A stretch of DNA of 64,000 bases. Source: Prolixibacteraceae bacterium UBA6029 (lineage in GTDB: Bacteria; Bacteroidota; Bacteroidia; Bacteroidales; Prolixibacteraceae). Below, piece after piece: positions 36,969-44,717 of this stretch. A program made the translations under genes and the position numbers. Every line of letters starts with the position of its first letter. The stretch's first letter is position 1. Below the pieces are notes generated by a model. The model was not told the DNA's origin. It saw only the letters and a program-made list of their open reading frames with translations, and did no database searches. The stretch spans positions 1 through 64,000 of the forward strand of contig DIZL01000032.1 of assembly GCA_002429385.1 (NCBI GenBank), read 5' to 3'.

Positions 36969-38309
36969 TTACCTTTTATCTTGCTCTTTTCTATCATTCT
37001 GTTGCTGTTGCTGTTGGCCCTGATTATTATTTGCCGGAGGTGCAGTCCTTGGCTGTTGTACAGGCTGCGCTTTAGTGTTATTCTGTGGTCGGGCATTTGG
37101 TTGTTGTTGCTGTTTTTGCTGCTGTGGCTGCGCCTGTTGTTGTTGACGCTGTTGTTGCGGCTGCGGCTGTGCCTGTTGTTGACGCTGTTGCGACTGCGGC
37201 CTTTGCTGTTGATTATTGCTGGCTGGAACTGCATTCCTTGGCTGTTGTACAGGCTGAGCCTTCGTATTATTCTGCGGCCTTGCATTTTGTTGTTGCCGTT
37301 GATTATTATTTGCCGGAGTTGCAGTCCTAGGCTGTTGTGGTGGCTTTACATTAGTATTATTTTGCGGCCTCGCTGTATTTGGTTGCTGTTGCCTTACCGT
37401 ATTATTAGACGGAGTCGCAGTCCTCGGTTGTTGTGCAGGCTGGGCCTTTATAGTACTGTTGTTCTGCGGACTTACATTCCTTGGTTGTGTAGTCGCATTT
37501 CGCATAGCGGGTTGTTTCACATCCTTTTGGTTGGTAATTCTGGATGGTTTATTTTCCTTACTGCTATTCTTATTTACCTGCGGCCTGTATATCTGTAACG
37601 TGCCATTATTCATCTGCTGCCCCGGTCTGCTGTTTTCGCGAATAGCTACAGGATTAATCGTTCGTCCGGTAACTCTTTGAACGTCGGCTCTTGCGGGTCC
37701 TGTAACATAGGTCGTATGCCGGCTATTATCAATATAGGTTGTATTAATTACAGTAGAATTTCGAACAATCCGATTGCGGTCAGTTTGGTTGACGTAGTAA
37801 TGATTAATGTTAGACCTTTCAAAATCCTGATCCCTTACAAACACCCAGTGGTCGTTATAACTATTGTACGAACTGCCAAAACTTAGACTGAGACTAACAC
37901 CAGGCTCCATTGGTTCCCATCCATAATAGCCATCTGCTCTTCTCCAGTTTACCCATGAAGGACCCCATTCAGTATCGGGAACCCAGAACCAACCATAAGA
38001 ATTATCGCGATCCCAACGACCATAATGGAAAGGCGCCCATCCCCAATCGTAATATGACACCCAGGTCCAGCCGTAATCAGTTAAAACCCAGTGGCCATCT
38101 GTTGAATATGGGACAAAACCTTCTCCAACATCGGGAATCCAGACATAGCCATACCTTGAATCTTGAATCCATTGACCGTATGGACTTAACTGATCATAGA
38201 AAACCTGAAAACTAACATTAGCATGCTGTGCTGATGAATGTTTTGGAAACAGTAACGAAGATGTAATCAGTACAAGTAATAAGACTAAACTCTTGATGCT
38301 TCTTTTCAT
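36969..38309 (-). CDS. DUF6600 (YXWGXW-type) secreted protein with Gln/Asn/Pro-rich tail
   Basis: The 446-residue protein has a signal peptide ending HSSAQ, then a Trp/Tyr/Gly-rich DUF6600 region (about 30-165; Y..LSPYGQWIQ, GHWVLTDYGWTWVSYYDWGWAPFHYGRW). Residues about 230-446 are disordered and contain repeated PQNNTKAQPVQQPR and long Q-runs. The tail suggests phase separation or wall binding, but nothing is known. It has a three-box promoter. Confidence 0.85.
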   Translation of the reverse strand: MKRSIKSLVLLLVLITSSLLFPKHSSAQHANVSFQVFYDQLSPYGQWIQDSRYGYVWIPDVGEGFVPYSTDGHWVLTDYGWTWVSYYDWGWAPFHYGRWDRDNSYGWFWVPDTEWGPSWVNWRRADGYYGWEPMEPGVSLSLSFGSSYNSYNDHWVFVRDQDFERSNINHYYVNQTDRNRIVRNSTVINTTYIDNSRHTTYVTGPARADVQRVTGRTINPVAIRENSRPGQQMNNGTLQIYRPQVNKNSSKENKPSRITNQKDVKQPAMRNATTQPRNVSPQNNSTIKAQPAQQPRTATPSNNTVRQQQPNTARPQNNTNVKPPQQPRTATPANNNQRQQQNARPQNNTKAQPVQQPRNAVPASNNQQQRPQSQQRQQQAQPQPQQQRQQQQAQPQQQKQQQQPNARPQNNTKAQPVQQPRTAPPANNNQGQQQQQQNDRKEQDKR

Positions 38310-38396
38310 GATGTTTGTAATTAGTTAATCTGATCTTCCTGAAATGCAAATCCTTAACTGACTTATGTTTTGAACCAAGGTGCATTTCAATTTGTA

Positions 38397-38465
38397 TAAA
38401 GGTACTGGCAGACCTTGTCTGTCATGTTACACAATTTCACGAAAGAGTTACATCTTTCACATGTT
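38397..38465 (-). promoter_or_regulatory. Three-box promoter of the DUF6600 gene
   Basis: Box 1 AACATGTGAAAGATGTAAC (38447-38465), box 2 heptamer GTGTAAC (38426-38432), -7 ACCTTTA (38397-38403), exact spacings. The leader is about 80 nt. Confidence 0.8.
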
Positions 38466-38476
38466 TGGGGTATTGC

Positions 38477-38506
38477 CCCTCGTTTACGCTATCGCTCAAA
38501 CGAGGG
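38477..38506 (-). terminator. Hairpin downstream of the lipoprotein gene
   Basis: The stem CCTCGTTT / AAACGAGG lies about 40 nt past the stop of 38545-39516, just outside box 1 of the DUF6600 promoter. It has no clear U-tract, so it may be only a weak terminator. Confidence 0.4.
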
Positions 38507-38544
38507 ACAGTGTGGAGTCCTATTTATTAGGTTTAGTTTTAATA

Positions 38545-39516
38545 TTAATCAATTGTCACTTTTATATAAATTCTTTCCCAAAAATTTGGAGCATATACTA
38601 TTATATCATCACTTGTGTAAGGAATGTTATCTGCACCTGCATAAATTTGGATTAAGTTCTCATTGTCGAAACCAATTGTAGTAATTATTGTTTCTGTTTC
38701 TCCATATACAGGGGGCTTTAGCGTCCATTCATTAAATTTATTACTCCATACAAAAGGGACGTTCATATCTGCACTTGTTCCCAGGTGAAGTGAAGATGGG
38801 TACTGGGGTGAAGGTCCAGTTGAGTACAGAGTAGTTTTATCAATCATTCCAAAATAAAAACCTATAGGCCCATTGAATGGTGAAATGTCAGCAGTTGGTG
38901 AAGATTCGGGTTCCAAACGTCTTCCAGTAAGAGGGTACATATCAACAGTTAGAATATTTCCATTTTTCACCAAATCGCTTGAGTATTGATAATGCGAATA
39001 TTGACCATTAAACTGAGATAAATTAACACCGTTATATTGAACAGGCAATTCGATTGACTGTCTAATATCATATAGATTAATTTGTAATAATTTAAAAATA
39101 GCATCCGCTGTATAGCATCCCACCCCAATTCCATCACTATTGTTTTTTTCCATTGGACCAGCTAAACTTGGTGTTAAAGTTATTTCAGCATTGTTGGAAA
39201 AATCAGCAAAACGAATATTGTCTTCCATGGATTTTGGGTGTATTAAATCCATGAATGCAGAGGGGCTATTGTGATCATTGGTAGTTCCATAAATTCGTAT
39301 CAAGTCAAACTCACCTATAAAACTACTTGGTGTTACACTTGTAATATAATCTCCAAATTGAGTATAATGGAGTTCATCTGCAAGACCTTTACTTGCTTTC
39401 AGATTCAGTTCTTTTGAAGATGTGTATTTCATCTTAAAATCAAGGTTTCCATACTTATCCTTGTTACATCCTGCGAAAAGTACGAAGGTCAAAAAAATAA
39501 TTGCTATTGTTCTCAT
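38545..39516 (-). CDS. Lipoprotein of unknown function
   Basis: The 323-residue protein has an SPII signal with lipobox LFAGC (Cys17) and a large beta-rich, Ser/Tyr-rich domain. I recognise no family. Segments such as DLIRIYGTTNDHNS, NAEITLTPSLAGPMEKNNSDG and YAGADNIPYTSDDI have no catalytic pattern that I can see. It ends the gene set that starts at 42838 on the same strand, about 200 nt downstream of it with a non-coding gap. Confidence 0.7.
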   Translation of the reverse strand: MRTIAIIFLTFVLFAGCNKDKYGNLDFKMKYTSSKELNLKASKGLADELHYTQFGDYITSVTPSSFIGEFDLIRIYGTTNDHNSPSAFMDLIHPKSMEDNIRFADFSNNAEITLTPSLAGPMEKNNSDGIGVGCYTADAIFKLLQINLYDIRQSIELPVQYNGVNLSQFNGQYSHYQYSSDLVKNGNILTVDMYPLTGRRLEPESSPTADISPFNGPIGFYFGMIDKTTLYSTGPSPQYPSSLHLGTSADMNVPFVWSNKFNEWTLKPPVYGETETIITTIGFDNENLIQIYAGADNIPYTSDDIIVYAPNFWERIYIKVTID

Positions 39517-39613
39517 TTTATTTTGTATTTATTATTTATGTCAAATGGAAACTATCGTTTTTAAAAATTAAACCTAACTTCTTGGCACACTACACGCAGA
39601 GGCGGATTACGGG

Positions 39614-39629
39614 TCCCGAATCCTCGGGA
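39614..39629. repeat. Dispersed palindrome TCCCGAATCCTCGGGA
   Basis: A copy of the CCCGARNNCTCGGG palindrome, in the gap between the lipoprotein and T9SS cargo genes. Confidence 0.55.
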
Positions 39630-39715
39630 TCAAGCCGGTAAGCTTCCTGAGCGGAAAGGTACATATCGAAAACCAATGCTGCCGGATTTGTAGCTGATGT
39701 TATATGCTGCCAATC

Positions 39716-40594
39716 TTATCTTTGAATGATCAGCTTCTGATTTTCACTCCATCCGTTTGATTTGATTTCTACCATATAAATTCCGTTGCTTAATTCTCCG
39801 ATATTAATTTGTTGCTGATTTTGTCGAAGTGTTTCAGAACTAACTAATTCACCAGTTACGTTATAAATATTCAATGTCAAATCTGCATTATTTCTATTGC
39901 CAAAATTCAATGTAAGAATGTCAGATGCAGGATTGGGATACAGATTGAATAAAGTGTTTTTAACAGTCTGTTCAGATACAGAAGTAATAAGCTTGTCAAA
40001 ATTCAAATTGTCAACATACAGTACTGAATTGCCATGAGGCATAGAAGAAGCATCTGCAGCTGCATAAGAGGCAAGATAAATATGTCCGCTATCAGCAGCT
40101 GCATAAGTAGGAAAAGAAATATTAAAAGAAGTCCAATCTGATGTAGGTATATTACTGATAAATATTTGGTCATGAGCAAAAACTCTAACCCCGTTTAAAT
40201 ATAATCCTATAACGATAGACATAGTATCGCCATTTTGAGGAGCAAACTTATAATAACCCGTTAAGCTGGTTGGGTGACCTGTTATCGGAAATGTTGGATG
40301 AGGATCAAGTGTATCCCCGGTCATTACAACTCCTCTTCCAGAAAAATTTGGCAAAAGTGAGGTGTTATTCTCAATTCTTACAGAATAATTACCTACAGTT
40401 GCTGGATAATGGTCTGTTGACTTTGTTACAGAATAAAACGAACCTGTTGAAAAAGAATTTGTAGATGCCCAGCCCGTTGGGTCTTCATAACCGCCTACTG
40501 TTGTCCAATCTTCAAACCCACTATTGGGGATTTGTGCATTTGTCTTAATTGTCATTACAATTAAAACCGTCAAGATAAATGTACTTTTTTTCAT
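39716..40594 (-). CDS. T9SS-secreted protein with carbohydrate-binding-like domain, paralogue A
   Basis: The 292-residue protein has a signal peptide (MKKSTFILTVLIVMTIKTNAQ), a jelly-roll-like domain starting IPNSGFEDWTT....PTGWAST, with SVRIEN and LYVDNLNFD near its end, and a type A T9SS sorting domain (LYPNPASDILTLNF...IYMVEIKSNGWSENQKLIIQR). The GFE-W start and YVDNL end are typical of galactose-binding-like or PCMD domains in Bacteroidota. It is the paralogue of 40649-41521 and co-oriented with it, 54 nt downstream. Confidence 0.82.
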   Translation of the reverse strand: MKKSTFILTVLIVMTIKTNAQIPNSGFEDWTTVGGYEDPTGWASTNSFSTGSFYSVTKSTDHYPATVGNYSVRIENNTSLLPNFSGRGVVMTGDTLDPHPTFPITGHPTSLTGYYKFAPQNGDTMSIVIGLYLNGVRVFAHDQIFISNIPTSDWTSFNISFPTYAAADSGHIYLASYAAADASSMPHGNSVLYVDNLNFDKLITSVSEQTVKNTLFNLYPNPASDILTLNFGNRNNADLTLNIYNVTGELVSSETLRQNQQQINIGELSNGIYMVEIKSNGWSENQKLIIQR

Positions 40595-40648
40595 TTTATT
40601 TTTGTCAGTGTTTATGGTGCTGACTTCGCACTTTTTAATTGTACTTAA

Positions 40649-41521
40649 TTACCTCTGAATTATTAGTTTTTGTTTCCCATTCCATTCTTTGGATTTGATT
40701 TCAACCATATAAATTCCGTTGCTTAAATCACTAATATTAATTTGTTGCTGATTTTGTCGAAGTGTTTCAGAACTAACTAATTCACCAGTTACGTTATAAA
40801 TGTTCAATGTAAAGTCTGCGTTGATTGTGTTATCAATATTCAACGTAACAATATCAGAAGCAGGATTGGGATATAAATTGAATAAAGTCTTTTTGGCAGG
40901 CTGTTCCTGTACTGAAGTAATAAGATTATCAAAATTCAAATTATCCACATAAACAACAGAGTTACCTCGTGGTCTACAAATATAATCACTCAAATTAGAG
41001 GAATGAATCAAATTAGAGGTAGAAATAACAATACTGCCGGAATTGGCAGAAGTATAAATAGAAAGAGGAATATTAAAAGAAGTCCAATTTGATATAGTAG
41101 ATGTTTGGTAAAATTGTCCTAAAGAAACACTGCTTCCATTTAAATATAGTTGTATTTGAATAAACATGGAATCATTATTTTGTGGAAGAAATTTATAATA
41201 ACCTGTGAAACTTGTAGGATGACCTATTATTGAAAAAGCAGGTTGAGGGTCCCCCGCTGGCACTGTCATTACAAATGCACATGCATTATTAAATGAAGTG
41301 TCACACTCAATTTTTGCGGAATAGTTACCCACAGAAATCGGAAAATGGTCAGTTGATCGCGTAACTGTATACATTCCTGATGAATTAGTGGTTGCCCAAC
41401 CCTGAGGTTCCATATAACTGGGAAAAGTATTCCAATTTTCAAATCCACTATTTGGAATTTGAGCATATACTTTAATTGTCATTGCAATTAAAACTGTCAA
41501 GATAATTGTAAATTTTTTCAT
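40649..41521 (-). CDS. T9SS-secreted protein with carbohydrate-binding-like domain, paralogue B
   Basis: The 290-residue paralogue of 39716-40594 keeps the same order: signal peptide (MKKFTIILTVLIAMTIKVYAQ), GFENW....EPQGWATT domain start, VVYVDNLNFD, and sorting domain. The leader between stop and next start is nearly the same as the one downstream, so a whole gene-plus-leader unit was duplicated. Confidence 0.82.
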   Translation of the reverse strand: MKKFTIILTVLIAMTIKVYAQIPNSGFENWNTFPSYMEPQGWATTNSSGMYTVTRSTDHFPISVGNYSAKIECDTSFNNACAFVMTVPAGDPQPAFSIIGHPTSFTGYYKFLPQNNDSMFIQIQLYLNGSSVSLGQFYQTSTISNWTSFNIPLSIYTSANSGSIVISTSNLIHSSNLSDYICRPRGNSVVYVDNLNFDNLITSVQEQPAKKTLFNLYPNPASDIVTLNIDNTINADFTLNIYNVTGELVSSETLRQNQQQINISDLSNGIYMVEIKSKEWNGKQKLIIQR

Positions 41522-41575
41522 ATTATTTTTGTCAGTGTTTATTGTGCTGACTTCGCACTTTTTAATTGTACTTAA

Positions 41576-42838
41576 TTACCTCTGAATTATTAACTTTTGT
41601 TTTTCACTCCATCCGTTGGATTTGATTTCTACCATATAAATTCCGTTGCTTAATTCTCCGATATTAATTTGTTGCTGATTTTGTCGAAGTGTTTCAGAAC
41701 TAATTAATTCACCAGTTACGTTATAAATATTCAATGTCAAATCTGCATTATTTCTATTGTCAAAATTCAATGTAAGAATGTCAGTAGCAGGATTTGGATA
41801 AACGAAAATATTTTCTTTAGCCATTTCTGCAACGCCCGAGGTTCCTGAAGGGTCGTATTCCCAGAAATCATGATGGAAAGTAGTGCCATCACTTTCTATT
41901 CCAATGTATCCTTTGTTGCCGATGGAAAAACCCAAGGCCACGCCTCCTGAATTTCCTGCATAGTCAGCTTTCTTTGTCCAGGCATTAGTCGATTGGTCCC
42001 ATTCCCAGAAGTCATTGAAAGCTTTCATTGTTGAGTAATCAACTCCCATTCCTATATATCCTTTTGTCCCGATGGAAAAACCCACGGCAAAGCCTCCTGA
42101 ATTTCCTGGATAGTCGGCTTTCTTTGTCCAGACATTAGTCGATTGATCCCATTCCCAGAAATCCTTTTCGGCAACGTCATTACCTCCAATGACATCTTCA
42201 CCTATTCCTATATATCCTTTAGTGCCGATGGAGAAGCCAACAGCAACCATTCTTGGGCCTCCTCCAAAGTCAGCTTTCTGTGTCCATACATTTGTTGCCT
42301 GATCCCATTCCCAGAAATCCTTGCAATAATTTTCACCGCCACCATTTAAATCCAAGTTTCCAGTTCCAATATATCCTTTGGTGCCAATAGAAAAGCCTGC
42401 AGCCCCGTCTCTCGCGACTGCTCCGGGAAGGGTTGCTTTCTGTGTCCAGATATTTGTTTCAGAATTATATTCCCAAAAATCATTTGTAAAACCGCCGCTA
42501 CCATATTTAGATCCTGTTCCAACGTATCCTTTTGTCCCGATAGAAAAGCCCACGGCCATGCCTCCTGAATTTCCCGGATAGTCGGCTTTCTTTGTCCAGA
42601 CATTAGTCGATTGATCCCATTCCCAGAAATCCTTAAAGCCAGAGTGCATCTCGTAAGTCGTATCGCCTATTCCTATATATGCTTTAGTGCCGATGGAAAA
42701 ACACACTGCACCCCATCTTCCCATCCCTGGAAAGTCAGCCTTTTGTGTCCAGTTACCCTGTGCGAAAGAAAAAGCTGGTAAGGAAAAGGTTCCAATTAGT
42801 AAAAATAAAACTACAAGAAGTAAATTTTTTGTTTTCAT
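41576..42838 (-). CDS. T9SS-secreted Kelch-type beta-propeller protein
   Basis: The 420-residue protein has a signal peptide (ending FSFAQ), six Kelch-like blades of about 50 residues (core FSIGTKGYIGIG...DFWEWDQSTNVWTKKADYPG) and a type A T9SS sorting domain whose DNA is almost the same as that of 39716-40594 over about 200 bp. Kelch propellers bind proteins or glycans; the ligand is unknown. It is the first of three co-oriented T9SS cargo genes with similar 54-nt spacers. Confidence 0.86.
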   Translation of the reverse strand: MKTKNLLLVVLFLLIGTFSLPAFSFAQGNWTQKADFPGMGRWGAVCFSIGTKAYIGIGDTTYEMHSGFKDFWEWDQSTNVWTKKADYPGNSGGMAVGFSIGTKGYVGTGSKYGSGGFTNDFWEYNSETNIWTQKATLPGAVARDGAAGFSIGTKGYIGTGNLDLNGGGENYCKDFWEWDQATNVWTQKADFGGGPRMVAVGFSIGTKGYIGIGEDVIGGNDVAEKDFWEWDQSTNVWTKKADYPGNSGGFAVGFSIGTKGYIGMGVDYSTMKAFNDFWEWDQSTNAWTKKADYAGNSGGVALGFSIGNKGYIGIESDGTTFHHDFWEYDPSGTSGVAEMAKENIFVYPNPATDILTLNFDNRNNADLTLNIYNVTGELISSETLRQNQQQINIGELSNGIYMVEIKSNGWSEKQKLIIQR

Positions 42839-43132
42839 TTTTTTGTCGTCAGTGATTATAGTGATGACTCCGCACTTTTTTTGATAAAGTTAATCTCGTG
42901 TCGTTTTTATTGGTTGCATATAACTTGAAAATATCACCATAAACCAGGTATTTTTACTTGAGTAGAACAATTGATTCAAAAAGTAGAAACTTTTAAGTAT
43001 CACCAAATGTAAAGTATTTTTTTGAAGATATAACTATGTTTTACGATTTTATTTTAATTGGATTTTATCTGATTTTCTGGGGTTTGGAATAGTTACTGAT
43101 GAAAGGGTTCTGTTTAAAAAAGCGACATAAAA
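42839..43132. other. Intergenic stretch upstream of the Kelch gene
   Basis: AT-rich sequence with no credible gene. Bases next to the Kelch start carry the leader motif AAAGTGCGGAGTCA, which is also present before paralogues A and B. The promoter of the three-gene set is presumably here, but no three-box promoter is visible. Confidence 0.5.
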
Positions 43133-43133
43133 G

Positions 43134-43151
43134 AAGGCCTTTCGGCCTTTT
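43134..43151 (-). terminator. Intrinsic terminator after the SSB-tail small gene
   Basis: The stem AAGGCC / GGCCTT with a GAAA tetraloop is followed by CTTTTATGT on the minus strand, directly downstream of the small open reading frame. Confidence 0.75.
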
Positions 43152-43154
43152 GAT

Positions 43155-43304
43155 TTAGAAGGGAAGATCATCTTCAGCAGGCTGATTCTTCTTTTTACCA
43201 TCCTTTTTTTGTTTGGAAGGCTCACGGTCTTTGGCAGGTTCGCTCTGTTCTTTGGTCTGGTAGTAATAGGTGTGGGTTCGGTTGAATTTGTCGGGGCTTT
43301 TCAT
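43155..43304 (-). CDS. Small basic protein ending in an SSB-like acidic tip
   Basis: The 49-residue frame starts MKSPDKFNRTHTYYYQ, has a Lys-rich middle (KQKKDGKKKNQ) and ends ..AEDDLPF, matching the C-terminal tip (DDLPF/DDIPF) by which single-stranded DNA-binding protein recruits repair and replication partners. No OB-fold is present. An intrinsic terminator follows directly, which supports a real transcript. It may be a remnant of an ssb gene or a free-standing tail peptide; the first is more cautious. Confidence 0.55.
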   Translation of the reverse strand: MKSPDKFNRTHTYYYQTKEQSEPAKDREPSKQKKDGKKKNQPAEDDLPF

Positions 43305-43891
43305 TAAAATATCTTCTTAAAAAATTAACCCCAAACAAAAATATCATTGATAAATCCGTAATGTTGCCCGGGATGTAGTTCAACAGGGTCTAATGTCGAA
43401 CCTTTTAATATCCTTTAATCGGAGTACGATCAATGCGTTGATTCAAGTAGTCGTTCTTTGTAAACAAATTTTTATCTTTAACCTACAAATGAGTTCATGC
43501 CGTAGTCAGAAGTAATGAAGCAGCAATGAACTCATCTACTTAGTACACCAATTATCACTCCATTCAGAAATTTTTCAGTAAAGCGCTTTACCTATAACCT
43601 CACGGTTATACCTATACGGAATATATCCTGGTTGGGTTTGCGTCGTGTTTGCGTCGTATAATTTGATTTTTAATTGATTTCTATCTGTATTTAAATCCAT
43701 CTTACAACACAGATACAACACAGATAGAAGACAGATGATAAGAAGAGAACCCCTCCCAAACCCCTCCCAAACCCTATCCAAACCCGGCCATGCTTATACA
43801 GGCATTAAATAGTTTAATATGCTCGCCGCATAAACATAAATCTCAATTTTTGAAAAAGTCGTATTTTTCTTTACATTTGATGTAAAAAATT
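43305..43891. other. Intergenic stretch with short tandem repeats
   Basis: No convincing gene. It contains GTTTGCGTCGT repeated twice (about 43636-43660), ACACAGATA-like repeats (about 43698-43737) and three CCCCTCCCAAA-like units (about 43750-43788). The small frame at 43575-43781 is made of these repeats and is not credible. Confidence 0.5.
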
Positions 43892-44128
43892 ATGAAAGCA
43901 ATTTGTATTGAAGAATGTGAGGTTTCTTTAAAGGATAAATATGGTGCTATAGTAGCAACAGTTAAATTTTTAGAAAATAAAGAATATGAATATGAGGTAT
44001 GTAATATTAATGCATATCAATATTATTCAATTGAACATCCTGATAAGAAAAGAAGAACGATAAATTGTGAATTTGATGTATTTAGTAGATACTTCAAAGA
44101 CAATAAGACTATAACGAGCAAAGGATAA
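43892..44128 (+). CDS. Small protein of unknown function
   Basis: This 78-residue frame (MKAICIEECEVSLKDKYG) is Glu/Lys/Tyr-rich, with beta-like alternation and no signal peptide or recognised family. Codon use is AT-rich compared with its neighbours, which could mean recent acquisition. It stands alone between repeats and a pseudogene. Confidence 0.5.
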   Translation: MKAICIEECEVSLKDKYGAIVATVKFLENKEYEYEVCNINAYQYYSIEHPDKKRRTINCEFDVFSRYFKDNKTITSKG

Positions 44129-44154
44129 AGACTAATTTATTATGTGATACTAAA

Positions 44155-44694
44155 CTAATCCCTTGCCAGCGCTTCGATGGGGTCAAGTTGTGCCGCTTTT
44201 TTTGCAGGAAGATATCCAAAGATGATACCTGTCAGAAAAGCAAATCCAAAGGCAATTAATATAGGTGGAATGGTGAAGATAACCCGCCATCCTGCAAGTG
44301 ATGAAACAGCTAATCCGCTGCCAATTCCAAAGAATACGCCTACCAATCCGCCAAGAAAGCAGACCATCACGGCCTCTGTAAGAAACTGGAATAATACATC
44401 GAATCCGCGTGCTCCAATGGCCATGCGAATGCCTATTTCACGGGTACGTTCGGTAACAGAGACCAGCATAGTTAACCCAAAGATCACGAATATATATTTT
44501 CCCACTAAAATAAAGGCAACTACAATGATAAAAGCTACAATGTTAGCCGTTTTAGCAATTCATTTCTTTTTTCTTTCATCGATTCCTTCCGTTAATTTAA
44601 CGAAAATAGGAATATTGACCAGTGGATTCATAATGGCAAAAAATGCCATAAATACGGTTAATGAGTAGCTCCAATAGTTTTCCATCCAATGCAT
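44155..44694 (-). pseudogene. Chimeric remnant: MarC N-terminus fused to MacB/FtsX-type permease C-terminus
   Basis: Read from the ATG at 44692-44694, the first about 60 codons are MarC-family (WSYSLTVFMAFFAIMNPLVNIPIF, then LTEGIDERKK). An in-frame TGA at 44560-44562 interrupts them, after which MarC resumes (IAKTANIVAFIIVVAFILVGKYIF). At about 44465 the frame becomes the C-terminal part of a MacB-type ABC permease (MLVSVTERTREIGIRMAIGAR...PIEALARD). The frame is kept across the junction, so a deletion between two genes is the simplest history. The MarC C-terminus and the MacB N-terminus are absent nearby, so neither is functional. Confidence 0.82.
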
Positions 44695-44717
44695 TTATCT
44701 CGGTTTAATGTATTTTT

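Noticed and set aside
36981..37598. Leu-rich plus-strand frame opposite the DUF6600 gene
   Set aside because: It is the complement of the Gln/Asn-rich tail (CAA/CAG read as TTG/CTG), a composition artefact.
43575..43781. 68-residue minus-strand frame
   Set aside because: It consists of short tandem repeats (CCCCTCCCAAA and ACACAGATA), with no family resemblance.
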